Positions 1-13,800 of a DNA stretch of 60,000 nucleotides are shown in pieces. Numbering within the stretch: the stretch's first letter is position 1; every line of letters begins with the position of its first letter. A model generated the notes under the pieces. The model had not been told where the DNA came from. It made no database searches and saw only the letters and a list, made by a program, of their open reading frames with translations. Origin of the DNA: Bugula neritina. Its lineage: Eukaryota > Bryozoa > Gymnolaemata > Cheilostomatida > Bugulidae. The stretch covers positions 9,350,408 through 9,410,407 of the forward strand of contig OZ037771.1 in the NCBI GenBank assembly GCA_964035545.1, written 5' to 3'. The translations under genes were made by a program, and so were the position numbers.

Positions 1-394
1 CGCACAGTCTTAAAAACCTGCTTACATCCCTGGACCAGTTGCTCGTTTTCCAAGCCTTACAGTAGACAATGTAGTTAAAGAAACGCAACATCCACTGACC
101 AATAAAATGAAGACGTATAAAGATAATTATGAAATGCTACTAATGTGAAAGATGGTGTCGCACTGACTGCCTAGCTTTACTTTATATAAATAATAATAAT
201 AACAGACCCATATGAATAAAATACTCAACTTTGTAAAGAACTGTTGAGGTAAGTTATGTGCTAATTTGTTGAATGTAATTTTTATTTATATAGCTTTATT
301 TGCACCTTTCACCAAATAGCAACTTTTGTTATTTGTTGTATTAGTTTTTATATTATATTATGTGCAAATATAATATATGGTCCGGATGCATAGT

Positions 395-735
395 ATTCAT
401 GCATGTGTGTTACATGTATGTTATTTGCATATTTTTTTGTAATTTTTTTGCATATGTGCTTTTAATACATTTGTGTTTTCGTATGCTTGCATGTTTGTAT
501 GTGTGTGCATGCACGTTCGCATTTGTGTACATGTGCATGTGTTTGTGTCTACCTTTATCTGTGTGTGAGTTGGAATGTGTTTCTGTGTATGTATATGTGT
601 GGGTATGCATGCGGTTATGTGTGTATGTTTATGTGTATGGTTTTGTGTTCATTTGTTCATGTTTGTGAATATGCCATGTGCATGGGCATGCGCATACGTG
701 TATTTGTACATACGTGTGCATGTGTGTGCTCTCAT
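395..735. repeat. Degenerate TG/GCATG-rich alternating purine-pyrimidine tract
   Basis: Imperfect runs of TGTGTG, GTATG and GCATGC dominate this stretch. Open frames on both strands here translate to low-complexity Cys/Val/Met/Tyr or His/Thr strings and are by-products of the repeat, not genes. Flanking DNA at 1-394 and 736-2995 is AT-rich and I see no coding signal in it. Confidence 0.7.
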
Positions 736-2995
736 TTTATTATGAATATAAACTAATACTTCAATTACTTAGAGCAGATTTTATCAACCTGCATCCTTGA
801 ACTTTTTTGAAACTGACATAAGTTCAAAGCATGGTTTATAAAAATTGTTTAAAATGACATAGTCAGTAGAAACTTAGCAATCAGTTCATTTTATAAAGTC
901 ACTTTGGGTTTGGAAAGAATCTTATGACTTAGTTAACACCAGCCTTGAAACTTTAAATAATTCAGTTATTCTCACTGCAATGCATACAGATATGTAGTTG
1001 AGCAATGCAATTAACTAATAATAGAGTAGCCGAGGAGGCATCTAAATATATACTAGTACTTGGTACAGTTAGTGTCACCGGAAAGGCAACACTGTTTGTA
1101 CCAACTCACAGCAACATCTGCTATCTCAAATCAATACTAAATAGCAGCACCTTATAATTAAATTTAATCAACCATCAAATAAAATTATGGAAGCCAATTA
1201 TTCAGTTATAAATGGTGAGAGTCAATCACTTCACTCAAGAATGTGTGGGTTTGTAGTAATTATATTTGAGTATAGTATCACAGAGTGATAACACAGGTTA
1301 GTTTTAAACAGGTGTAAAAGTAATATTTATGTTTATAAATTTTAATGTTTTTATTTATACATTAAATACCTAAAGAGCTTATCTTTGATATAAACAGCTG
1401 TTTCAGCGTCTTATTTGAGTTTTAAGAATGAGAAAATTTCAACATCAATTATAATGTAGCAGGACTTTAAGGAGAAGTGAGTATTTATAAAGTCAGTATA
1501 ATATATAAAGTCAGATGTTCAACAAAAATTATCAACTCTTTTTTCACAGCACTATTTAATTATCCAGATTTACCTTTTTGTTTCCTGTTGATGAATGTAG
1601 TTGGGTCAACATCATTTTATTTTATCTACCAGTGTTAAATGTTCACACTAGGACTGCACGTAACAACAGTAATACTTACTGTAAATATTCACCAGTCCTT
1701 ACACGTAAGTAAATTACCCTTATCACCTGAGTGCTATAATTACTTCATTGTATGAACTAGAACTTATATATTCAATATTTGTAAACCATGTAGCAGGACA
1801 TGATAGTTGTAGCCCTGCCTTGCACTAATCTCATATACTTAATAATTCATAACCTCATGCTATGACAGCTAAAGCAAAGTTATATATTTATAACGAAGTA
1901 TGACTGGATTAGACTAGCAATTTGCCTCTGTTGGTAAAAGATGCACATTTATTACCTGAAGTGATGCATTTTTCCTGTAGTACTATAAATAAATACTGGC
2001 GATACTTGCAATATGCTATTTGTCAGCAATCGAGTTTGCTTACAGCTATTAATAACTGTACCAAGGCAGCATTTTATTTAAATTTAGACTATATATAGAT
2101 CAGAAAAAGGCTAATGTAGTTCCTTATGAAACGACAGGGTATATGCTCTTCAATGTTTTAACATATTTTTTGCAAAGTTATCTTGCTGTGTTTTTCATGT
2201 TAGTTTATTCAAAGTTATATATTCTATTCATACTTGTCCAGCAATAGTTATTTGCAATCCACTGTCCAGTATTCAATATACTCTTTGAGTGGTGCTTTTT
2301 CTAATATTTTTTGTAAAAGAAATTATTATTATCATATAACAGCTAATTTCATTGTTGGTGAGGACACACAAAGCTACTTGCATGTGTAAGCTTCAACTAG
2401 CCGGTTGCTAATTCTAGTTATTTTGATGATAGAATAGGATACCTCCCCTTGTTATATACTCATCCATGTGAGTATGCAGCCTTCCTTCTCCAAGTAAAAC
2501 TACATCACTGGTTAGAAATTGCATAGCCTAATGCCGCACTGATAATAGTTTTAATTTCAATTCTTGTGGTGGTTTGGAAATGTTGAACAAGTTTTTGTTA
2601 ATGTTATATTGTGAGCTTTCTAAATTGGGGTTTGTCTATTACATGTTATAAGGCAAATAATCTTTTAATTTTTGCAATATATTTTAGACTAAACTGGTGT
2701 TAATTTATTCTGTAGTTATTGCATTTTGTTAAACTGCCTTTCCCGGTTCTATCTTATAACATACAAAACTAATTTATATATTTACCAATAGACAGCATGT
2801 GCTTATAGAAAATATGTACACCAGCCTATGGGGTTGCTGTTTTGCGCAGTAGTGACCGGCGCCAATAAGTAGACATAGATGAATATTCCTGTACATAATA
2901 TAAGAATATATCTGCGTATTTTAAATTATATATCATGTAATACAAATCTAATATCTTTCTGTGTGTAATATATATGCTGCACAATACATTGAATC

Positions 2996-3466
2996 CACGA
3001 CTATTGGAAAATGACAATTGGAAAACACTTATTTGGAAAACGGACAATTCACCAATAGACAATTGGGAAATTATAGACAATTATAAAATGGACATTTGGA
3101 AAATAGACATTTGGAAAATGACAAACATTAAACATGGACTAGTCTAGAGGGGCGGTCAGAATTTGGCCAGGTCCAAAATAGCTTTCAACAATAAATATAA
3201 ATTCCGAATCAGTTAGGCCTATCATGAAAGTAAAATAAGTTACCGAATAGTTTCAGTTTTAAATTGCACATATTTACAAAAAGCTATTTTGGACCCAACC
3301 AGGTGCAGAAAGCCCCCTCAAGATTAGTCCATGTTTAATATTTTTCATTTTCCAAATGACATTTTTCAAATGCCCATTTTCTAATTGTCTATTTTCCAGT
3401 TGTCTATTGGTGGATTGTCCGTTTTCCAAATAAGGGTTTTCCACATGTCATTTTCGAAATGTCGTG
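2996..3466. mobile_element. Foldback (long inverted repeat) element, non-autonomous
   Basis: The left arm (about 2996-3187) and right arm (about 3280-3466) are imperfect reverse complements. The left end reads CACGAC and the right end GTCGTG; the inner arm ends both contain CCAAAATAGCTTT when read toward the loop. The loop is about 90 bp and AT-rich. Each arm is itself built from short repeats of the type GGACATTTGGAAAAT. No transposase frame is present. I cannot assign a superfamily, because no clear target-site duplication is visible. Confidence 0.75.
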
Positions 3467-3696
3467 TCACCCAATAAAATACAACAACTTTACATCCGAT
3501 ACTAATAAGATTGGAGACTAGTACTTACAGGTAAGTAAAAAATTAATAGGCAGAATTTATAAATGGCTTGTAACAATAATTGCACTGAAAGTAGCAACTG
3601 TTTGCTTGTCTTTTATATTTGATCTCGCTGGAGTGTGTAGACAGCTCTTAATGTATAAAGATGGCAGCTGCTTACTGCTGCCCCTATACACTTTGT

Positions 3697-3727
3697 ATGT
3701 GTGTGTGTGTGTGTGTGCGTGCGTGTG

Positions 3728-3759
<32 letters not shown>

Positions 3760-3779
3760 TGAGTGCGTGCGTGCGTGTG
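3697..3779. repeat. (TG)n grading into (GCGT)n microsatellite
   Basis: Pure TG repeats pass into GCGTGCGT repeats. The open frame across it is repeat-derived. Confidence 0.9.
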
Positions 3780-4744
3780 TTAGATAATTACATTACATAT
3801 TGCGTTGTACTCAGTACTGTAAACTATATGGTAGTATTACAGTATATTATTGTCTATTATAAGCACACTTCCTTAATCTTTTATGCTAAAACTACCAAGT
3901 ATAATTTTGTTACTAAAATTTTTTTTAGTTTAGATGGCTTATTGCAACTCAGTAGTAAATATACACAAATATGGTACAAAGGAAATGCGTAAATAATTCT
4001 CTATTCAAATCAACATTATTATTTCAAGTTCTCATACAAAGGAAATATGTATTCCCAGGAGTAAATTCAAGCATATGCATTGTGTTACATTACACATGCA
4101 AAACTCACGTAATATGTATTCCCTACCTGTTCTGTATCATTGTATGTATCATTAATTTTAAATGTGTGCTTTAGTATTTGGACATACTTGATCAGAGTAG
4201 GTATATTAAATACATGTTTCTATTCAAACTTTTTGTGTACAAAACATAATACATTATTTATTCATAGAATGCTGCACTGCATTCTGGTGCATAAGTATAT
4301 CCAATGTAACTGATGCTATTTCAGTATGTTTCAGTATATATGTTACTAGCACAGCTCAATGAGTCAACTCTCTTAGCCTACGACTTTTTAGGAATCAATT
4401 GTAAAGTGTCAATACCACCCACTTGCTAAAAAGTGTTTAAGAAGAACAGCTTTTTCATTCATCAAAAAGTTGCTGATAGTTATGACTTTCTGGTTACTGA
4501 ATCATTTAGTCAACATCCGGGAAAAAATAAGCACTGTCATTAAAAATTGCTATAACTTCTACTTAAAAGTGTTTACTAAGAGTTATATTCACAAAATTTC
4601 CATAAAAGTTTGACAGACATGTTATTGGTGAACTTCAAATTGGTAAATAAATTTATGACAAAGAATTGCCCAAAATTATGTTCTCACATTAATGTTGCTG
4701 TTTGATTTGTACATATACATACATATTACCAACCAACTGAGATA

Positions 4745-5012
<268 letters not shown>

Positions 5013-5479
5013 TACATTGAAAATTTGTTCCAGGTGCTGTCGTACTACTTTTACAACTTATATTTTCCATAACTTCTTGTTGAAGCAAAACGTTATAAAA
5101 GTATCAGTGATTTAGCCATCAGTAGAGGTCTAACTAGTATCAGGATTTCTATACAACTGAACAGTGAATCAGAATGAAAGATAAAGCCATGTTATTCGTG
5201 ACTAATTTTTCTGTTTCTACTAATATTAGGAAAATCACTACAAATCAGCTGTGATCCATTTAGTTGTACAGTTGAGTAGATTGCATAAACCTAATGAATT
5301 CTTACTTCTGGCTAATATTATGTTTTGTTAAAAAATACCAAAAGATGTACGGCTTTTTATTGCAGGATTAGATAGCATCTATACAACTATAAGTCAGTGA
5401 CTTTGTGTGCTATAAGTTCAACATAGTCTCAGCTGATACAAAGCAGGGGATTTAACGGAAACATCACTTTCTAATTGTG

Positions 5480-6121
5480 ATGTCCTCAACATCATCACCT
5501 GCACCTCACTATCCATCACAACTACAGTCTTATATTAATCCTTCAAATGGTAAAGTGGAGACACGTGTGCTAGGTCAAGGTTATGCTACTAGTTTGCTTC
5601 CTTCTCATACTCATGGCAACTTTATAGTATTTAATAGCTCTGACTATAACAATGATGTAAATCATAATCAAGTTGATCGAACTCATTTATCTCAGTATGA
5701 CTCATCATCACAGAGTCCACACTTTCAGTCCTATGATACCCAGTCACTACCTTATGGCACTGGTGCTCACTCTATGGCTAAGAGTTGTTACCCCCATCCT
5801 CAACCTAACGGTTTACCCCACAAGAATTCATCAACTAAGCTCAATGGAATTGACAGTAGATATGAAGATGGTAACTCGTTTTATCCAATTGCACATCTGC
5901 CTAGCAATTTGCACTTGACTGGTTCATCAGCACGAGGCAGCATGCTTAGCAACAATAAATGGTTGGAATTAATAGCAGAGAAAAAGCTGTCTGCAAATGG
6001 GACTACAGCAGAGAACCCAGGTGCATCTAGGAAAACAAGCGCTTCAGTTATGGCTCAAGTTGCTGCTGCCGCTGCTGTTTCTCCCAAGAACAGTTCAACA
6101 AACGCAACATCTAAAGTAAAA
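5480..6121 (+). CDS. Unrecognised coding exon, Ser/Asn/Gln-rich N-terminal region
   Basis: An open frame starts at the ATG at 5480 (MSSTSSPAPHYPSQ) and runs 214 codons to AAA followed by a good donor GTAAGT at 6122, leaving phase 0. The protein is rich in Ser, Asn, His and Tyr, has an alanine run (AQVAAAAAV) near its end and no membrane segment or domain I recognise, so it looks intrinsically disordered. It lies upstream of, and on the same strand as, the TMEM272-like gene and could be its 5' exon: a phase-0 acceptor exists before 7855 but is weak. Alternatively it joins the frame at 7653. Function unknown. Coding status is inferred from length, composition unlike the AT-rich flanks, and the donor. 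Confidence 0.55.
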
Positions 6122-6555
6122 GTAAGTATTTATCTAAAAATATGAGCGGAGTTAGGAATCCTTTTGTTTCTAGTGTTTCAATTGGTATAGATGTTTAGTG
6201 CTCACCATGATAATATAATTTACTGGTGAAGATGCTAATGTATTTAATTTTTCTTTTGAAATTCGTAGTTGTTAGCTGCACACGCTTCACATGCATGTAT
6301 TGATTCATCATCAAGTATTATAACAAGCAGATACCAAATATAAAGGTCCAAGCGCTCACTCTACGTTAACATTTAGCTATATGCACTGGGTAGTGTTGCC
6401 TCTACCCTTGACTGTCATGAGAACAGCTAAAGGATTTGAGCTATCAAGTTTGCTGAAATGTGTGATTTTCACCAAAACTGCATTATGGTTTTAAAAGCTC
6501 CTGCTTGTAGTATTTATGACAGGGTGCCTTCCTGCATCACTAATTGTTGCTCAGA

Positions 6556-6661
<106 letters not shown>

Positions 6662-7652
6662 GTCACCAGCACACTGCCTGTCAACTAGCCTTTATTAAAT
6701 AACTTGGAATATACCATTCATAGGTCATTTACATCAAAGTATACGGAATTCAACTCAATTAACAAAGCCTGTTATTGTAGCTGTAATAGTAGTATAGATT
6801 TTGAATATTTATTTTTATTAGCTGCTGGGAGGAAACAGGCCATTGCAAGTGCAAAATTGTGGGTTGTTATTAGAGCTCAGCATAATTCTTTTATTTATCC
6901 TTTGGGTTTCAAGTGCCCTGGCTTAGCTTATTGACTGATTACTCTTCATTCAACAAAAATTTGCTATAGCCAGAAATTTACTGAAGTCTACTAACTTTCG
7001 CAATGGCAAAAAACTGTTCAGAAACTTTCCTTAGCTGCATGAAACAATTGTTGTATAGTTTGCATTAGATGTGCACACCATGGAGTGTAGCAAACCTTCC
7101 CCTAAAGTCTGTCAAAACCAAACAATATTTTTAATAATTGTTTTTGTTTTGCTAGTAGCTGAAATTATTGATAAATCAAAACTCTGCATGTGAATGAAAC
7201 TTTTATTCCACACAGAGAATATAACTTGTAGTAACTATAAATTTGGTAAATCTTCTGCGATATGAAAACTTTGCATGGTTTACTAGTTTAGTTTACAAAA
7301 ATCAATACATACAAGTATAATAGCAGTGCAATTTAGGGTGAAGAATGATGACTATAACTAATAGGAAATCTGCTACAGAAAAATCTTAGCAAAGTATTGA
7401 TTAAAACAAACTATCATTTATTATGAAGTGGAAGAAACTGTTGTAGGTTTTAATTATTTATCTAAATTAATTAAATATTGATTACTTGCTCTGAAAGCTA
7501 AAGATTTATGAAAACATAATTCCAAGCAACCTACTAAATCATACCATTAGCTCCTAATTACCATAGAGGGTTTGAATAGTGAATATGACAATTAATTTAA
7601 TATATCTTGCTCAGTTGCTGTTAGCTGCTAAGATTGCGATTCAGCCTTGAAG

Positions 7653-7859
7653 GCAGCAGATGTTTTAGCCATCTCATCGTTTAATATCTGGAACAAAAAT
7701 TCTGATCGGATTACTAGAGCCAATGCGACTATTGTTGCTTCTATATCCTTCTTTGGTGAACACATCCGCCAGAAGCAAGTGAAGGCACTTGAAATAGACA
7801 TTCGAAAATCATACAGATATTTTGAGGTGAAACTGAGGTTTAATTACATGGAAGTTTGA
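7653..7859 (+). CDS. Possible exon of unknown gene, ends in stop next to TMEM272-like ATG
   Basis: The frame reads AADVLAISSFNIWNKNSD, continues through a basic stretch (EHIRQKQVKALEIDIRKSYR) and stops at 7857-7859, one base before the ATG of the next coding exon. A phase-0 AG at 7651-7652 could accept the exon ending at 6121, but it lacks a good pyrimidine tract. It has no recognised domain. It may be a real 3' exon of an upstream gene, an alternative first exon, or chance; the immediate abutment to the following exon in another frame is odd. Confidence 0.25.
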   Translation, partial: AADVLAISSFNIWNKNSDRITRANATIVASISFFGEHIRQKQVKALEIDIRKSYRYFEVKLRFNYMEV

Positions 7860-7860
7860 A

Positions 7861-10800
7861 ATGTCTTATGCGAGGGCAGCAGTTGCTGCCGGGAGAGCTC
7901 GGAAGGAAAGCACAAGGCAGTCGCTACATAGCAATATTCTGAAAACACAGCCACGCCAATCTGCAGAGCTGCATTCTGTGGAAATACGTGCAGAAAATAT
8001 AGAAAGTATGGCATTGAATTTTACTTCTCTGGCAACAGGTGGTAGAACTTCATTGACAAACAAGTCTAGTAAAGTTGATATTGCTGGTGCACAGCATGTC
8101 ATTGTCAACCCTCTGCTGCGACCTCACAGACAGGTTTGTTGGAAAAGTTTCTGAATGATCATAAGTGTTGATGACATATAGATAATAAGATTGTAATACC
8201 AAGGGTGTGTGCGTGCGTGCGTGTGTGTGTGTGTGTGCGTGTGTGCGTGTGTGCGTGTGTGCGTGTGTGTGTGTGTGAGAGAGAGTGAGCTGAAGCTTTC
8301 ACATGACTATACTGAGAATGTGTGTGTGTGTGTGTGTGTGTCAAAGGCATAGTTTATTTATGCCCATATTTTTAGTAATGCAAAAGTTCTTTACTCTCAA
8401 CATACAAATCTTATCAATTCTTTATTATTTGGATAACCATTTTAGTGTTTTTTAGTATATGACATTATGCTGAATCATGTAGTGTGCACGTCAAATGAAA
8501 TACTTTACACTCTACAATTTGCATGTAACTTTAAGTCTGTTAATTCTTGATTTCATCTACTTGAGTAATCACAATTTATTGTTTACAGCAAACAAACTGT
8601 AGCCTTATATTAACTAATATTTTCTACAGCAGAATAGCATGTGTTGGCAGTTGGTTAGGCAGTATCTGCTGCCTTAGGACCACTGATTGTTGTGACATGG
8701 AAACACTTGTGCATCTCTCCCTCTCCTCATTATTATACTATACCATAAGTTATATTTGCTTTGCAAACTCAATACTCATAAACTTTAGAAGTGTGGGAGG
8801 TTTGTTTTTTACTGTTTACTTCCGTAAATCAATATAATCCAGGATAATAATGTTGAAATAAATATACTAAATAGCTAAATGCTGAATAGTTGGTGTGAAT
8901 TAAGAACAATAAAATTATTTATATTATGAAGAAAAAACATTATTGTATTATACCAGAAACTCAAATGGTTACTTGCCATCAGGATTAGAGCATGCAGTGA
9001 AAGTAAGATTGTTGCACAAGTTTATAGTCACCATCCCTGTGAGAAAATTCCTGGTGGAAAGGGTTATTGTCAAGTCGGGCTAAGGACTTATTCAGATGGG
9101 GCACAGGGGCAATTATGACTGGATGCTCTTCCTAACATTACCAATGGCCTTTTTGTGAGTTCAAACTCTTGACTTCAAATTTACTAAGCAAGCACTCTAA
9201 CCCCTAGACCATTGCTGCTCCTTATTGTTGCATAGTAAATACTTTATATTATATAACTTACATTTATCAAAAACTGTAACAATCTGCTAAGATGCTGCAG
9301 TTCTAATCTGAAATACTCATTGGCCAATGCATAATTAAAATAAAACTTCCCAGAACTCTAATTTCCATATGTATTAAATAACTCCCGCATGCAGTAGCAG
9401 TGCTAGTATCATTATAACTGTCTTGTTTAAACACCAAACCTAATTTCTGAAAAGGTGATCAACCTCTTCGGCTGACAGTGGTGTGAAATTGCTTCCTGTG
9501 TGTATTGATTGAAAGTAGAGTCAGTGGTAGAGGTAGTATATAGTGACAAGGGGAAGTTGTGGCTAGACACAGTAATATATAACTGTAGATAATATGGTTT
9601 TATGGTGTTATGTAACATCAGGCATAGGAGGTCAAATCGATCTATGTAATATTGAATTAATAGTGACATGGTAAGTGGGTAAACTAATAGACTAGTATGG
9701 CATGTCAATTCTATTCTGAGGCTCTCAGCGTAAGCTGCAATATGCATTTATATCTTTGCAGCATGTTACATTTATACATGATATCCGTTTAAAGGTGATG
9801 ATTCATGAAATAAAAATTGTCTTTAGAATAATTATTCTTAATTGCAATCAGCACGAAAAACCAAAAATCAGTCTATATTTTATGTATTACAACATTGTAC
9901 AGCGTACTCAGTATATAGTATAACAGTTACCCTGTACAGTGTACTCAGTATATAGATTATAGTATAACAGTGTACAGTGTACTCAGTATGTGGTATAACA
10001 GGGTACAGAGTACTCAGTATGTAGTATAACAGTGTACAGTGTACTCAGTATATAGTATAACAGTGTACAGTGTACTCAGTATGTAGTATTACAGAGCACA
10101 GTGTACTCAGTATGTAGTATAACAGTGTACAGTGTACTCAGTATGTGGTATAACAGTGTACAGAGTACTCAGTATGTAGTATAACAGTGTACAGTGTACT
10201 CAGTATGTAGTATAACAGTGTACAGTGTACTCAGTATGTGGTATTACAGAGCACAGTGTACTCAGTATGTAGTATAACAGTGTACAGTGTACTCAGTATA
10301 TAGTATAACAGTGTACAGTGTACTCAGTATGTGGTATAACAGTGTACAGTGTACTCAGTATGTAGTATAACAGTGTACAGTTAGCCTAGGGCCACACTGT
10401 GCGTATTTTCGCATGCGAACATTTAAACCACAAGTAGCAAAGGTGTCCACTGTATGCGTTGAGAAAACATTTGCACTTGTCGCTCAGCATTCTGAACGCA
10501 AGTGCAAACCGTCTCTGTCGTCGTCACCTAATTGGCTGGTAGTTATTTAGCGAGCACAATTCTTTTATTTCAGTGCTATATTGCAGTGAATTGCCTTTTT
10601 TTAAAAGCGAGTGCGATTTAAAAATGAAAGCTTTATTTATCCCGCATCACTGACGCTACAGTGGACACCTTTGCTACTCGTGGTTTTAATTTTCGCATGC
10701 GAAAATACGCACAGTGTGGCCCTAGGCTTTACCCTGTAAAGTGTACTCAATAGCTAGAGTGACCTGTAGAGGTATCACATAATTTGTCTTTGCTACCTTC

Positions 10801-13800
10801 CATGAGCTACACCCTTCACTTACCAACGCAGACAGACAGCTTTAGTTACTATCAAAAGTGAAACAAAAATACTTTTATTTGAAAGCTAAAATATTTGATT
10901 TGGAATTCTAAAATTAATGATCAACTGATATTGCATATATTTTACGTCACATATTAGAGTCAGGTTGAGCATGTTTTTATAACATAACAACTGCAGCTAT
11001 TTCTCTGCATTAAGCATCTTTAACTTCAACATTGTAGAGATACTATGCTTGAAAGGTGGAGTATGTTGAGACATTTTATATCTATCTATGATGTATTTAT
11101 AGGAAACATTTTCTCTCCAGTACCATGTACCTTGTATGTTTCCGATACACTCATTGAATCCAAATAATTATAAAGTTTTTAGTAATATTTAAGCGTTGAT
11201 ATAATGTGATTGGGTGAGATAATTCATACCTGCTCTTTCTTTGCAGTTGAAAAACGTAGAAAATGGTGTAACTACTGACTCCACCAGCGAACACTCAGCT
11301 GGGTACAACTCAATATTTATGCAAATTAGAGACGTCAACAGAGAATCTGAAAGTGAACTGGAATTTCTTGTTAAATCGTTAAGGGTTCTGCAAAATACCC
11401 GTATGTATGACATTGCAACCACCTCTCTCATCAATTGCAAGATTAGTATTTGATCTGACAACATTTTGATGACTAAACTAAAAATGACATGATTATAAAC
11501 ATTCAGCAAACATGTGATATTCAGAAGTCATTATTATTACTATTATTGTAGCTGTCACAACTATAATTCTAGCCCTAGTTCTGTTCCTCCCCATTGGCAT
11601 GGTTATTCTGGGTAAGTTTTACATAAATATTCCACCATTCACTTTAGTACTTGCTTGTCTCAAAGTCCATTCTTGAGTTTTATGGCAATTCAGCTTCCAT
11701 CGTATTGGGAGCAAATCGGTTTGGTTATGAAAGTTTTGTATTTTACAAAAGTAGAGAAGAGTCTGACAGCATTCTTGTGTCCTATATCTGCTGTCTCTAA
11801 ACTGGTCAGCCAGTTCAAGTATACTGGCACCGAAAGCTGTTGTTTAACTGGCTGTTACTAAAGTACAAAGAATGCAATGTTTAATATATATCATGTTACT
11901 GGTTTACAGCAAACAGCCAGGTTTAATGGCATATGAACAACATAATAGTAGTAAATATATAATTATTTTTGCACAGTTGTTTTCTAACGGTAATTGTATG
12001 ATAATCAACTGAATATGAAAGCATATGGGCATGGTTCATACAACCCAATGATTTATCCACATTTCTTCTGTAAACTGATTGTATATACAACAAAATCGCA
12101 AGCCAAGCAACATATAAAATTGTTTAATGGAACTAAATTTTGGTTTTGGGTGAAAAAATATTTATATAAAATGGAATCTTTAACAGCTATACTTTGAAAT
12201 CCAATATTGAATTAACTTATTTTTCATTAAACTAGTTGAAAATTAGACAAAAAACAGTAACTTATAAAATTTCAGTTATGCTACATAATTGTAAGCCGGT
12301 AAGATATATTCCATACTTGGCAGGAGTGAGGTATTTGCATGGGTGTCCTGAAGAACCTTTTCTTCCCATATATTTACTCGTTGGAGGTTGCTTTGGCATG
12401 TTAAAGATGTTTACAATCATTTGGCGCCATCTTCGAGAAAGAAAGAATGCCCAATCTTTTGATGTTCTAGGTAAGACTAGAGCTGTAAGACCAGAGCTGT
12501 AAGACCAGAGCTGTAAGACTAGAGCTGTAAGACTAGAGCTGTAAGACTAGAGCTGTAAGACTAGAGCTGTAAGACTAGAGCTGTAAGACTAGAGCTGTAA
12601 GACCAGAGCTGTAAGACTAGAGCTGTAAGACCAGAGCTGTAAGACCAGAGCTGTAAGACCAGAGCTGTAAGACTAGAGCTGTAAGACCAGAGCTGTAAGA
12701 CTAGAGCTGTAAGACCAGAGCTGTAAGACCAGAGCTGTAAGACTAGAGCTGTAAGACTAGAGCTGTAAGACTAGAGCTGTAAGACTAGAGCTGTAAGACT
12801 AGAGCTGTAAGACTAGAGCTGTAAGACCAGAGCTGTAAGACTAGAGCTGTAAGACCAGAGCTGTAAGACCAGAGCTGTAAGACCAGAGCTGTAAGACTAG
12901 AGCTGTAAGACCAGAGCTGTAAGACTAGAGCTGTAAGACCGGAGCTGTAAGAACCAAGTACAATGCTCTATAAGAAAAACCTGTTTGCAAAGTATAATGT
13001 AACATATTAGATGCATCTGTATTGCAGCTGCTCTATGTAACGGCTAATATAGGTATTTTTTAAACGCCTTTGCTTCGAAGTAATCACAATTATTCTATAG
13101 CTGCAACAAAACTAAGATTGCTTAAGCAAAACTGCAAAAAATCAAATCTGCTAATGCTCATCTATACAATAATCTTGGTATTTTGGAAAAATCAAAGTAA
13201 TTTTGATATTCTAATAAATCTTGAGCTATGTTTTACTATTGTTCCTTGAGTTATGTTTTACTATTGTTCCTTGAGTTATGTTTTACTATTGTTACTTGAG
13301 TTATGTTTTACTATTAATAGCAATTATGTTAAGTACTTACTTGAGATACATTCTATGACATAGCTACTGAAATATGTACACCTGTAGATGGGGAATACCA
13401 GAGTGACTTCATTACCAACAGATCAACACAGTTCACAGATACAGTTCTCAGCCTCTTTCTTCTCTCCTGGTTTATTTATGGCAACTATCTAACTTGGAAA
13501 ATATTCATGCCTAGTTTTAGCAGTCAGTTATATACACCAGAAAATTGGTAAGTATCTGCTTAACATTACCTGCATGTGGTCAAGATTTACAGCCACTAGA
13601 TGTTAAAGACCATGGCTTAATTAATGATGTGGCTTTCTTTTTATTTTAAATTTTGCAAAACTTCAAAGTTTTTCTCAATAGATAATGTTTTTTTTTAAAA
13701 AGTCGTACAATTTAATCAGTCAGTTCTAGCAGCTTTTCTACTCATTTATTACTCTACTACAAGCTCACTGAATCTACTTATTTCTGGAGAGCATAACTCC

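Noticed and set aside
360-756. Cys/Val-rich open frames
   Set aside because: Derived from a TG-rich tract; composition and overlapping frames show no coding constraint.
12471-12957. Possible CRISPR array, and likewise the arrays at 28550 and 43920
   Set aside because: Units are contiguous with no unique spacers, and the genome is animal.
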